Below are positions 8,520-17,515 of a stretch of 64,000 nucleotides of DNA, one piece after another. The translations under genes were made by a program, and so were the position numbers. This DNA is from an uncultured bacterium. GTDB taxonomy: Bacteria; Bacteroidota; Ignavibacteria; Kapaibacteriales; UBA2268. The stretch lies in assembly GCA_937875295.1 (NCBI GenBank), contig CALLXS010000101.1:1-64000 (forward strand), in the 5' to 3' direction. Numbering within the stretch: the stretch's first letter is position 1; each line of letters begins with the position of its first letter. The notes beneath the pieces were generated by a model, which saw nothing but the letters and a program-made list of their open reading frames with translations, ran no database searches and had not been told where the DNA came from.

Positions 8520-10232
8520 TTATTTAATAAATTTCCCTCTAATTACATTAATTCCATTTTCCCATTTGAAGAAATAAACACCGCTTCCCAGATTTGCATT
8601 TTTAATTATTTTTTCACCTTCTTTACTATTTTCAATTTTAATATTCATTATCCTCTTGCCAAGCATATTATATATTTCAATAATATTTCCATTTGCTTCG
8701 GGGAAGTTATATTTAATTCTTAATTGATTATTATTTTCGATTATTTCAATTGAATAATTATTCTCAACTTGAGAAATCAACCTAATAGAAGGTTCCTTGC
8801 ACAAATCAGAAATACACAAGGCGCCATTTTTTATGCTAAGATTATAATTACTTATGCAATTATCAGCTGGGGAAATCATTAAATCGGTACATTCTAAATT
8901 ACCAAAAAGAGCAATTCCCTTTATATCAAATTGATTATTAGATTGAGATATTGGTAAATCAATTTTCAAAATTTCAGCTACATTATCTTTAAAAATCCTA
9001 TATTTACTTAATTCGTCAGGCAAAAATAAATTTGGATTATATTGCAATTTTATAGACAATAATAAATCTTTGCAAATAGATAACTCATTGATATTTCTAA
9101 AATTATATTTAATTGGAATTGTTATATTTTCACCAATTTTAGCATAAATAGTATCGATTGAAATATCAAAAATTGGAGTAAGCTCTTTAATTTCAATTTC
9201 CAATAGCTTTTTACAATTTTCCGCAGTAGATATTTCTACCCAATATTTACCAGCCTTTGAGACAATAATCTCATTAGTGGTCTCATTTGTATTCCATAAA
9301 TAATTATATCCAATTGGCACTGACAATATTGTGCTTGAGCATGGACATATTACTCCATTATTATTCGAAGAAATTTCATTTACAGGCAGTTCAGTATAAT
9401 TTTCGACGAAAATAGAATCTTGATATGAGCAACCATATTCTAAATCATCAATAGTAAGATAAAAGTATTGCGAATTTGGATTTGTAAAAATTGGTTCGCT
9501 TGGATTATCTATATTTAAGTAATTCGAAGTCTGCCACGAAATATTATAATTCAAATTTTGATTAATTAAGTCTATTTTATATTTTATTGCATCTACTTTG
9601 CATTTCCTGAGGGTATCAATTATATTAAATTGCTCGTCGCATAAGGCATTCAAACTAAAATCATCAATTGCGAAATCGTTTCCATAACGTTCTTTTGATA
9701 AAGAATATATTTTAAAATTAAAAGTATCTGTATGCAAAGAATCGAGATAATATGAGTACTCATTCCATATTCCATCGCCGTTATATCTTAATGTCAGACT
9801 GTCTTCGTATATTCTATCATTTAATAAAATTCTAAGAGATGCAATATTTCTATTTGAATTTGGAGCTACCCAAAATGAAAATTTAAATCTTTTATTTTTA
9901 TTTAAATTTTTAACTGTTTGAGAGAGAATATATCCACTATCAGAATCAAATCTGCCCGAATTAATAAAAAACATTAATTTTGCTTCATCTTGAGTATGAT
10001 CTATATGGCTGAAATATTTATTAAGGAATGTATAAGGGTTAGAGGTAATAATATATGTACCCTCTGGATAAGCCGGATTAGTTGTAATTGGATATTCAGT
10101 TGTGTAATAATTTAAGCTATCAGAGAAATGTGGATTTTTTATAAAATTTTGAGTTCCGATACCTTGAGCATTTACAAAAGCAGTACTTAAAATAAATAAA
10201 AAAAATATAGTTATTTTGTTTATAAACATCAT
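8520..10232 (-). CDS. secreted protein with CBM-like, cohesin-like and T9SS sorting domains
   Basis: A 570-residue cell-surface or secreted protein of unknown activity. Order: signal peptide (residues 5-22), a galactose-binding/CBM-like beta-sandwich (about 28-195: FIKNPHFSD... FAIDDFSL), a PKD/Ig-like stretch with IWNT-type SWQTSNYL and YLWNTNETT (about 205-345), a cohesin-like segment (about 355-480: GENITIPIKYNF, LQYNPNLF), and a C-terminal T9SS type A sorting domain with YNMLGKRIMN and the final GVYFFKWENGINVIRGKFIK. Export would need a type IX machinery, which is not encoded in this window. No catalytic residues are visible; adhesion or glycan binding is a guess. Confidence 0.75.
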   Translation of the reverse strand: MMFINKITIFFLFILSTAFVNAQGIGTQNFIKNPHFSDSLNYYTTEYPITTNPAYPEGTYIITSNPYTFLNKYFSHIDHTQDEAKLMFFINSGRFDSDSGYILSQTVKNLNKNKRFKFSFWVAPNSNRNIASLRILLNDRIYEDSLTLRYNGDGIWNEYSYYLDSLHTDTFNFKIYSLSKERYGNDFAIDDFSLNALCDEQFNIIDTLRKCKVDAIKYKIDLINQNLNYNISWQTSNYLNIDNPSEPIFTNPNSQYFYLTIDDLEYGCSYQDSIFVENYTELPVNEISSNNNGVICPCSSTILSVPIGYNYLWNTNETTNEIIVSKAGKYWVEISTAENCKKLLEIEIKELTPIFDISIDTIYAKIGENITIPIKYNFRNINELSICKDLLLSIKLQYNPNLFLPDELSKYRIFKDNVAEILKIDLPISQSNNQFDIKGIALFGNLECTDLMISPADNCISNYNLSIKNGALCISDLCKEPSIRLISQVENNYSIEIIENNNQLRIKYNFPEANGNIIEIYNMLGKRIMNIKIENSKEGEKIIKNANLGSGVYFFKWENGINVIRGKFIK

Positions 10233-10329
10233 ATTATTTCTGACTTATTTATTCAAATAAAATCTTAAATACTTGCAAATTTATTAAAAAATATGTAAAC
10301 AATTTAAGTAAACATTTAAATAATTTCAG

Positions 10330-10337
10330 TAAATTTG
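10330..10337 (+). promoter_or_regulatory. possible -7 element TAAATTTG upstream of lptF/G
   Basis: TAAATTTG fits TAnnTTTG, 45 nt before the permease ATG and inside the divergent spacer with the T9SS gene. No clear TTTG -33 box is seen. Confidence 0.4.
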
Positions 10338-10381
10338 TTTTTATTTTGATTTTATATTTATTTAATTAATGAAAACTTAGA

Positions 10382-11887
10382 ATGGGCATCATTGATAGAT
10401 ATCTAATTAAAGCACATATTGCACCATTTATTTTTGGTACATTCACAGTAGTATTTTTATTCTTTTTCCAATTTTTGATTTTAAATTTAGACAAATTAAT
10501 TGGTAAAGGCTTAGATAATTTGACCATATTGCAATTAATTGCTTATCAAATGCCAGCTTTTATAGTTCTTGCTGTACCGATGGGCGTACTTTTCGGTACG
10601 GTGATGGCATTCGGTTCAATGTCTGCAAATCATGAAATCACTATTATCAAAGCAAGTGGTGGTAGCCTGATTAGAATGATGATCCCTATTTTGATACTTG
10701 GTGCTGGGCTTACATATTTCCTTTATTGGTTTAATAATGAAGTATTGCCTGATTCTAATCATGCCGGAAAACTATTAATGCGAGATATTACTCAGAAAAA
10801 ACCTACTTTTGGATTAGACAAAGGGCAATTTTCAAATCAATTAGATGGTTTCACTATTTTACCACGCGAAATTGATTCCTCTTCTGGTTTAATGCGTGCG
10901 CTCACTATTTATGACAATAGAGAAATGGACATTAAGAATATTATTTCAGCTGATAGTGGATATATCCGCTATGATAATTCAAGCCAAAAAATGGTGATGG
11001 ATTTGTTCTATGGTGAAATTATTCAATATCCGGAAAACAATGTAAATAATGTAAGGAAAATTGATTTTGAGAAATATAGATTATTTACTGAAGCTCTCGA
11101 CTTCGATTTAAATCGTTCGGAAGAATCGCAAGACGACCGAGGCGACAGAGAACTAAAAATTATCGATATGCAAAAAAGAGTGAATTATTCCAAAAATACT
11201 GAATCAAAAATCTATGAACGATATTTAATCACATTGAAGAATCATCTCGAGCAAGTCTTGTATATATCTAAAAGAAAAGTTGAAAATCAGACAATTGATT
11301 CAACAAATTCGCATACTGTAGTCTTAAATGATACAAATAAAGCTAAATCAACCAAAAACAATGTAAAATATGATACTTTGCAAGCAATTAATTCTGCAAA
11401 AAATCAACCCGAAAATAAAAATTTAAACAATACTAATTCACAGCCACAACGTCCATCTCTAAGTATTAGAAGAGATTTATCTACAGAAATGAATATTTTA
11501 TATAATTCTCTTTATGGAGATGCTCAATTAATTAATGCTAATCGGACAGACCAAAAATCATATTTAGTTGAAATTCACAAAAAATATGCTATCCCATTTG
11601 CTTGCTTAGTATTTGTACTAATTGGATGCCCACTAGGAATTCGATCACGTGGAGGTAATTTTGGGATTAGCGCTGGAATAAGTTTGGGATTTTTTATTTT
11701 ATATTGGGCATGTTTAATAGCAGGTGAGAAATTAGCTGATAGAGCTATAATTTCTCCATGGTTTGGAATGTGGCTAGGAAATATTATTGTCGGTATTCTC
11801 GGAATCATACTTACACTAAAAGTAAATAATGAAAATCTAAGCATATTATCAAAATTAAAACAATATTTCCCAAATAAAAATAAATAA
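10382..11887 (+). CDS. LptF/LptG family LPS export permease
   Basis: This inner-membrane permease of the Lpt ABC transporter extracts lipopolysaccharide from the membrane together with LptB. The 501-residue product has the family plan: three N-terminal transmembrane segments (about 14-34, 50-78, 97-120) with the start IDRYLIKAHIAPFIFGTF, MGVLFGTVMAFGSMS and HEITIIKASGGS (coupling helix to LptB), a periplasmic beta-jellyroll, and three C-terminal segments (about 400-420, 428-448, 458-480) with IGCPLGIRSRGGNFG. Members are usually 350-390 residues. The excess is a hydrophilic Asn/Thr/Lys-rich insert at about 290-365, likely disordered and periplasmic. Only one such permease gene is present in the window. 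Confidence 0.9.
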   Translation: MGIIDRYLIKAHIAPFIFGTFTVVFLFFFQFLILNLDKLIGKGLDNLTILQLIAYQMPAFIVLAVPMGVLFGTVMAFGSMSANHEITIIKASGGSLIRMMIPILILGAGLTYFLYWFNNEVLPDSNHAGKLLMRDITQKKPTFGLDKGQFSNQLDGFTILPREIDSSSGLMRALTIYDNREMDIKNIISADSGYIRYDNSSQKMVMDLFYGEIIQYPENNVNNVRKIDFEKYRLFTEALDFDLNRSEESQDDRGDRELKIIDMQKRVNYSKNTESKIYERYLITLKNHLEQVLYISKRKVENQTIDSTNSHTVVLNDTNKAKSTKNNVKYDTLQAINSAKNQPENKNLNNTNSQPQRPSLSIRRDLSTEMNILYNSLYGDAQLINANRTDQKSYLVEIHKKYAIPFACLVFVLIGCPLGIRSRGGNFGISAGISLGFFILYWACLIAGEKLADRAIISPWFGMWLGNIIVGILGIILTLKVNNENLSILSKLKQYFPNKNK

Positions 11888-11961
11888 AAATATTATTCGT
11901 ACGAATTAGTCTCTTTAGTAACATAAAACACAAATATTACAAATCTTATAGGAACAAAATA

Positions 11962-12954
11962 ATGGTTAATACGAAAGTAAAATATTTAGGATTAGAATTA
12001 GACAATCCTCTAATTGTCGGTAGCTGTGGAATCACAGAAAAAATTCAAGGTGTCGAAGAATTAGCTAAATATAATCCGGGCGCTATTGTTTTAAAATCAC
12101 TCTTCGAAGAAGAAATCATAAGAGAAATTCAAGAAAGTGTCCAAAAAATGTATCAGACACAATCTGTTTATCCTGAAATATTTGATTTCTTTGATACAAT
12201 TCAAGATGAAGATAGCGTAAGCAAGTATTTATTTTTAATCGAAGAAGCAAAGAAAAAAGTAAAAACTCCAATTATTGCAAGCATTAATTGCGTGTCAGCT
12301 TCAGATGAATGGGTAAGTTTCACTGAAAGAATCCAAGACGCTGGTGCAGATGCTATTGAATTAAATGCGTTTATTTTACCTACTAATTTATCAAATAGTG
12401 GCAAAGAAAATGAACAAATTTATTTTGATATTGCAAATAAAGTAAAAAAAATCTCTAAAATACCTGTTGCAATGAAAGTAAGCTTCTATTTCTCTAATTT
12501 AGCATTATTCCTTTCTCAATTGTCTAAAACTGGTATTGATGGATTAGTATTATTTAATAGATTTTTCTCTCAAGATATCGACCTAGATAGAATGATTTTA
12601 ACTCCAGCAAGTTTATACAGCCACCAAGATGATTTATATAAATCACTTAATTGGGTTGCTATAATGGCAAATAGAGTAAGTTGCGACTTAGCTGCATCTA
12701 CCGGTGTCCATACTCCAGAAGATTTTATTAAGCAATTATTAGCTGGTGCAAATGCTGTACAAGTAGTGTCTGCTCTATATAAAAATGGAATGGACCATAT
12801 TGAGACTATCCTCAAAGGGCTCGAAGAGTGGATGAACCATAATGAATATGAAACAATTGATGAATTTAGAGGTAAATTAAGTCAAGCTCAAAGCTTGAAC
12901 CCAGCTGCTTACGAAAGAGTTCAATTTATGAAACATTTCAGCGGAAAAAGCTAA
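11962..12954 (+). CDS. dihydroorotate dehydrogenase-like FMN barrel protein
   Basis: A 330-residue TIM-barrel flavoprotein related to PyrD class 1. The start YLGLELDNPLIVGSCG corresponds to the usual LGL.L.NP.. beginning, and AASTGVHTPEDFIKQLLAGANAVQVVSALYKNG is the FMN phosphate-binding end. The class-1 active-site motif NxSCPN is replaced by NAFILPTNLS after DAIELN, so the normal catalytic Cys/Ser base is not visible. It may act on a different substrate, and the PyrD name should not be taken as proof of pyrimidine synthesis. It is monocistronic, 74 nt after lptF/G, and closed by the hairpin at 13021-13066. Confidence 0.85.
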   Translation: MVNTKVKYLGLELDNPLIVGSCGITEKIQGVEELAKYNPGAIVLKSLFEEEIIREIQESVQKMYQTQSVYPEIFDFFDTIQDEDSVSKYLFLIEEAKKKVKTPIIASINCVSASDEWVSFTERIQDAGADAIELNAFILPTNLSNSGKENEQIYFDIANKVKKISKIPVAMKVSFYFSNLALFLSQLSKTGIDGLVLFNRFFSQDIDLDRMILTPASLYSHQDDLYKSLNWVAIMANRVSCDLAASTGVHTPEDFIKQLLAGANAVQVVSALYKNGMDHIETILKGLEEWMNHNEYETIDEFRGKLSQAQSLNPAAYERVQFMKHFSGKS

Positions 12955-13020
12955 ATTATATTAAAGCTTTTTTACGCAAAATAGCAAAATGATTCTGAAA
13001 AGATTCATTATTTTAATAAA

Positions 13021-13066
13021 AAAATACTTTAGCCAAAATACCCAAATAAGCTAGAGTATTTTTTAT
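13021..13066 (+). terminator. intrinsic terminator after the PyrD-like gene
   Basis: AATACTTTAGC (13023-13033) pairs with GCTAGAGTATT (one G-U pair) and runs into T6. It lies about 70 nt past the upstream stop. Confidence 0.7.
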
Positions 13067-13103
13067 TATTTTATTAATATTTTTTTAATTCAAATAATTT
13101 TCG

Positions 13104-13111
13104 TAATTTTG
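13104..13111 (+). promoter_or_regulatory. -7 element TAATTTTG upstream of tRNA-fMet
   Basis: TAATTTTG matches TAnnTTTG exactly and ends 21 nt before the tRNA 5' end, which leaves a short leader for RNase P. This is the best placed of the promoter motifs in the window. Confidence 0.55.
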
Positions 13112-13132
13112 TAGTTCAAAAAATAAATATAT

Positions 13133-13205
<73 letters not shown>

Positions 13206-13217
13206 CTATCACACAAT

Positions 13218-13244
13218 AAAAAAGTCGCATAAGCGACTTTTTTT
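13218..13244 (+). terminator. intrinsic terminator after tRNA-fMet
   Basis: GTCGC (13224-13228) pairs with GCGAC (13233-13237) around ATAA, extended by A-T pairs, and is followed by seven T. It starts 12 nt past the tRNA 3' end. Confidence 0.9.
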
Positions 13245-13291
13245 GTATATGCTTAGCTTATTGTAATCAATTTTAAGTAGTAAAATAAATT

Positions 13292-14209
13292 ATGAAAACA
13301 ATATTTTTTAAAATTATAATCACAGCATTTATAATATTTTTCTCTACTAACTATAGCTTTTCTGAAGATGGAATAATAAGCAAAAATAATTTATTTAAAG
13401 GTAATTATATCTCAATACAATTAGAAAACGATGATATAATTTCTGGGAAAATCAATGATTTTATTTCTGATAAAGACTACGGAGAAGGAATTAAATTAGA
13501 TACTGAAATTGGTGAAGCTATGATTTTTGAATATCAAATCAAAAAAATTATCTCTCACGAAAATACTTATCGATATAATAACCGCAGTATATTTTTGCCA
13601 ACCGCATATCCTATAGAGGATGATCATTTTATTGGGTTATCAGAATTAGCATTAATTAATGCAGGATTTGGTATTACAAAATATTTTTCAATTATGGGCG
13701 CTCATTCAGTTATTCCCGGAGCTACTTATGATAGCCAAATATTTTATTTAAATGGAAAAGTTACTTTCTTTAACGACTATATAGATAAAAATTTAGGTAA
13801 ATTGGCTTTAGCTGGTGGAGTAAATATAGCTCGCATAGGGAAAGAATCTTTAATTTGGCATGGCTTCCTCGGAGCATCACTAAATTTTAATACTACTACT
13901 ATTTCTGCAAATTTATTCTATAAATTTGGCGGACAAGATTTATATGATTATAGATATAGAGATTTCATCTGGACTTATGGTTATACTGATGGTTCTTTCG
14001 GATTATCCCTTGCTCTTGATAAACAAATAAGTGAAAAGGGGCTACATGTATTTGTAGAAATTATTAATAATGATTTCACAAATTATAAAAAAACTTCAAT
14101 TACCTCTGGAATACGATTCTCTAATCATAAATTCGGAGCTGATCTCGGATTGGGATTATTTGGAGGGCAACCTCTACCTATAATGCAATTCTTCTGGACT
14201 CCTTTTTAA
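13292..14209 (+). CDS. exported protein, probable outer-membrane barrel
   Basis: I do not recognise a named family. The 305-residue product begins with a signal peptide (residues 5-25). Residues about 30-85 (NYISIQLENDDIISGKINDF ... IFEYQIKKI) resemble the small Sm-like or DUF4139-type beta segment that precedes some Bacteroidota barrels. The remainder alternates hydrophobic and polar residues in Gly/aromatic-rich strands (GFGITKYFSIMGAHS, GKLALAGGVNIA, HGFLGASLNFNTTTISANLFYKF) and ends in FFWTPF with a terminal Phe, typical of beta-barrel outer-membrane proteins. It lies 50 nt before the GH3 gene on the same strand. Confidence 0.6.
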   Translation: MKTIFFKIIITAFIIFFSTNYSFSEDGIISKNNLFKGNYISIQLENDDIISGKINDFISDKDYGEGIKLDTEIGEAMIFEYQIKKIISHENTYRYNNRSIFLPTAYPIEDDHFIGLSELALINAGFGITKYFSIMGAHSVIPGATYDSQIFYLNGKVTFFNDYIDKNLGKLALAGGVNIARIGKESLIWHGFLGASLNFNTTTISANLFYKFGGQDLYDYRYRDFIWTYGYTDGSFGLSLALDKQISEKGLHVFVEIINNDFTNYKKTSITSGIRFSNHKFGADLGLGLFGGQPLPIMQFFWTPF

Positions 14210-14259
14210 TAGAACAGACTTATTAATAATACTTATTTATCCGACCAAAATAGAACAAT

Positions 14260-15861
14260 ATGAAAAATTATTTAAGTTATAATATAGAAAAAAGAATTGC
14301 ACAGTTAATATTCCCAAGATTAAATGTAAATCAATTTGAGGAAAAACGCGAATATTATAGAAATTTAGCAGAATTAGGAGTGGGAGGATTTTGCATTTTC
14401 AATGGCAATATGGAGAAAATGAGAGAAATAGTCGCCTATTTAGATAATTATTCAGAGATCCCACTTTTATATTGCTGTGATATGGAAAATGGAATGGGGA
14501 TGCGTTTCGAAGAAGCAACTATATTCCCAAGAGCAATGGCTCAAGGAAATACAAACAACCCCGGCAATGCATATATAACTTCAAAAATAACTTCATTAGA
14601 AGCAAAAAGTTGTGGAATATTTTGGAACTTAGCTCCAGTAGTCGATATTAATATTAATCCAAATAATCCAATAATAAATTTAAGAGCTTATTCAGATAAT
14701 CCTATTGTAGTTAGCGAATTCTCAAAAGCCTATATTGATGCTGCGAATAGTGAGAGGGTTATATCTTGTATAAAACATTTTCCTGGTCATGGAGATACTG
14801 ATGTAGATTCTCATATTAATGTTCCAATTTTAAACAAATCTATTGAGTCGCTTACCCAGAATGAATTAATCCCTTTTTTCTCAGCAATTAAAAATGGAGT
14901 TCCTAGCATAATGGTAGGACATTTAGCTGTCCAAAGCATTGATGATAGTTGTCTTCCGGCTAGCTTATCAGAGAAAATAATCAATAAATTTTTAAAAGAA
15001 AAATTAAAATATGATGGTATTATCATTACTGATGCATTAGAAATGCAATCAGTCGAAAAGCAATACCCCAATGGCGAAGCTACTTTTTTAGCTTTAAAAG
15101 CAGGTGCAGATGTTTTGTTAATGCCTGAAGATCCGGAAATTGCATATAAATATATAATATCAAATATTAATAAAATAGATCTAAAAGCTATTGAAACTTC
15201 ATTCGATAAAATTATTGATAATAAACGAAAATGCGGCTTGTTAGATGGAATTTTAAATCACTTACCTACTAGTATTGATATTGAAGAGCACAGATTACTG
15301 GCGCTTAATATGGCAAAATCTACTATTAAGATTACTCCCAAAGACAAAATTGAAGATTGTAAATTAGAAGATGAAGATTCATTTTTATTAATATCAATAT
15401 TACTTGATGATAGAAATTTAGAAAAAGCTATCGTTTTTATGAAATTGCTCCAATCGAAAACAATTAATAATTGCGATTCAATGTTTATTAATAATGAAAT
15501 CGATGGGTCTGCCGTACAATTACTTACAGAATCTGAACAAAACCATAATAAAGTTTTAATAGCTATTTACCAATCACCATCATCTTACTCCTTAAAAAAG
15601 GCACTTTCCCAAGAATTAATAAATATAATAAATAATTTAACTATCAATAAATTTTCAATAATATTAAATTTTGCTCCTGAAAATGCATCTAATCTTTTGA
15701 ATTATCAAATTAAAATTGATACTTTTTCTGATGATTATAATTCTATGAATGCAGTAGCTGATCTAATATCCGGAAACGATGAAGAATATAATTTCGTTAG
15801 CAATATTAAAGAAGCAAAAAAGCAAAGAAAGAAATTAGAGAAAGAAAATTTAAAGAATTAA
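14260..15861 (+). CDS. glycoside hydrolase family 3, beta-N-acetylhexosaminidase (NagZ-like)
   Basis: The N-terminal 340 residues form a GH3 barrel with NagZ marks: CCDMENGMGMRF, CIKHFPGHGDTDVDSHINVP (the His/Asp acid-base dyad loop) and the nucleophile Asp of YDGIIITDALEMQSV. NagZ removes GlcNAc from peptidoglycan fragments during cell-wall recycling. No signal peptide is seen, so it is probably cytoplasmic. At 533 residues it is about 190 longer than classical NagZ; the C-terminal part (about 345-533) is a divergent alpha/beta extension ending in a Lys/Glu-rich helix. No other recycling gene is adjacent. Confidence 0.87.
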   Translation: MKNYLSYNIEKRIAQLIFPRLNVNQFEEKREYYRNLAELGVGGFCIFNGNMEKMREIVAYLDNYSEIPLLYCCDMENGMGMRFEEATIFPRAMAQGNTNNPGNAYITSKITSLEAKSCGIFWNLAPVVDININPNNPIINLRAYSDNPIVVSEFSKAYIDAANSERVISCIKHFPGHGDTDVDSHINVPILNKSIESLTQNELIPFFSAIKNGVPSIMVGHLAVQSIDDSCLPASLSEKIINKFLKEKLKYDGIIITDALEMQSVEKQYPNGEATFLALKAGADVLLMPEDPEIAYKYIISNINKIDLKAIETSFDKIIDNKRKCGLLDGILNHLPTSIDIEEHRLLALNMAKSTIKITPKDKIEDCKLEDEDSFLLISILLDDRNLEKAIVFMKLLQSKTINNCDSMFINNEIDGSAVQLLTESEQNHNKVLIAIYQSPSSYSLKKALSQELINIINNLTINKFSIILNFAPENASNLLNYQIKIDTFSDDYNSMNAVADLISGNDEEYNFVSNIKEAKKQRKKLEKENLKN

Positions 15862-16008
15862 AATTGTGACTTTTCAAAATTTGACTCGTTTTATAATAGA
15901 GTATATTTTAGAACTCCTTGTTAATAGGGTTTTTAATACAATAAATCATAATTTTAGGCGTTTAGTTTGATTAAAATTAACAATTTATATACATTTATGG
16001 AAAAAAAT

Positions 16009-16791
16009 ATGAAGAAATTCGTTATTAGTAGCTTTTTATTTGCTATGTTTTTATTCTCTTGTGCAGAAGCACCTGTTTCGCAACCACAAATCCCATCTAC
16101 TGGTGATGATGCAGCTCAAAATATGCAATTTGTAGTAGAAGAAGATTATATCGACGACGGTGATTATACTAACGATGATCAAGATTCTATTATTCAAATT
16201 AACACTTCTTTTAATATAAACAATTACTATTTTTTCCCAGATAAAGTTTTTATAAATTCTCATCTGATGGCAAAAGAAAAAGGTAATTCAGGAAAATATA
16301 AAGCAAAATATCATTGGAAACACATGAATTCAAATTATTTTGAATGGAGAGTAATTGGCTTCCATCATAATAATTATGAAATCAGAATCCCAACTCCTGA
16401 TAGCTTAAGAATCAACACTATTAAATATTTAGATACTCTAAGTATTGTAGATGATGTTGATGACGATTATGATAATGAAATTGAATTTGGTTATGCTTTT
16501 AGACATTTATCAAGCCCAAATATCGAAGTAGAATTATTTGCAAATGGTCTTGCTAATTTAGAGCTTTTAAATATTGCTGATTTAGAAGGTAAATATAAGT
16601 ACACTTTCAAAACAAATAACACTGGTAAAATTGTTTTATCAAAATATTCACTTAAAAATATTATACTTCCTAATTTATTTTATAAATTACGTATAACTGT
16701 AAATTCTGAAGTAAAAAGCGATATCAAAGGTATGAAAGCATTGAAGAAAACAAAAAGCTCTTATACTACTACTGTATTCATCAAAGGATAA
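16009..16791 (+). CDS. lipoprotein of unknown function
   Basis: I start this at the ATG at 16009 because MKKFVISSFLFAMFLFSC is a textbook lipoprotein signal with Cys at residue 18 of this start. In-frame upstream starts (ATG 15997, TTG 15967) only lengthen the positive N-region. After the lipobox comes a Pro/Gln-rich linker and an Asp-rich acidic stretch (VEEDYIDDGDYTNDDQD), followed by about 190 residues with beta-strand character (TSFNINNYYFFPD, HWKHMNSNYFEWRVIGF). No enzymatic motif is recognisable. It is closed by a strong terminator at 16827-16862. Confidence 0.65.
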   Translation: MKKFVISSFLFAMFLFSCAEAPVSQPQIPSTGDDAAQNMQFVVEEDYIDDGDYTNDDQDSIIQINTSFNINNYYFFPDKVFINSHLMAKEKGNSGKYKAKYHWKHMNSNYFEWRVIGFHHNNYEIRIPTPDSLRINTIKYLDTLSIVDDVDDDYDNEIEFGYAFRHLSSPNIEVELFANGLANLELLNIADLEGKYKYTFKTNNTGKIVLSKYSLKNIILPNLFYKLRITVNSEVKSDIKGMKALKKTKSSYTTTVFIKG

Positions 16792-16826
16792 ATTAAGTAA
16801 ATTAAATAATATTTAATATACATTTT

Positions 16827-16862
16827 AAAAAAGCCCTTTGAATTTATTTCAAAGGGCTTTTC
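16827..16862 (+). terminator. bidirectional intrinsic terminator
   Basis: AAGCCCTTTGAA (16831-16842) pairs with TTCAAAGGGCTT around a short loop, with A-run before and T-run after. It serves the convergent lipoprotein (+) and nitroreductase (-) genes. Confidence 0.9.
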
Positions 16863-16887
16863 ATATATTTTGTAAAAAATCGAAATA

Positions 16888-17394
16888 TTATAAGTAAGTT
16901 ACTATCTCGTCTAATGCTTTTCGAGCAAAATGCTTTTCTGATGGTACATAATCATCTGATGGATATCCCAACGGCATAAGAGCCATAGGCACGAAGGTCG
17001 ATGGTAACTTTAATTCATATAAAAGTCCATCAAAATCACAACTCCTCACCCATACTGAACCAACCCCCATTTCTGTAGCTTGAAGCATTATATGAGTTAA
17101 AGCAATAGCTGGATCAGTTATTAATAAATAATCTTCAGTATCCGGTGTGATTAATTCTTTATCATAACCAACTATTAAAATACAAGGAGCATCATAATGA
17201 CTGATAGTAAACCTCTTCACTACATTAAGTGCTTCTTCAGACTGAGCTACAAATATCTTTTGAGATTGCAAATTCATTGCTGATGGAGCAAATCTATTAG
17301 CTTCTAGAATGGAATTTAATACTTCTTTTTCAATTGGTTGATTTTTAAATTTTCTTACAGAAAATCTTTTTTCAGCTAATTCAAGAAATTTCAT
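16888..17394 (-). CDS. nitroreductase family protein
   Basis: A 168-residue FMN-dependent oxidoreductase of the nitroreductase fold. The N-terminal ELAEKRFSVRKFKNQPIEKE contains the RxSxRxF FMN-phosphate-binding motif, NRFAPSAMNLQSQKIFV supplies the APSAxNxQ flavin contact, and MLQATEMGVGSVWVRS is the conserved dimer-interface helix. Members reduce nitroaromatics, quinones or other acceptors with NAD(P)H; the substrate cannot be told from the sequence. It is monocistronic and convergent with the lipoprotein gene. Confidence 0.9.
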   Translation of the reverse strand: MKFLELAEKRFSVRKFKNQPIEKEVLNSILEANRFAPSAMNLQSQKIFVAQSEEALNVVKRFTISHYDAPCILIVGYDKELITPDTEDYLLITDPAIALTHIMLQATEMGVGSVWVRSCDFDGLLYELKLPSTFVPMALMPLGYPSDDYVPSEKHFARKALDEIVTYL

Positions 17395-17515
17395 ATTATT
17401 TTAAAATTTAGTAAATACATATTATATAAAGATTCACGAATACGATTAAAAATTATTATACAATATTAAAGCAGCTTTTTCATCTAAAACTTAATAATTC
17501 AATAAATTTTTTTAT

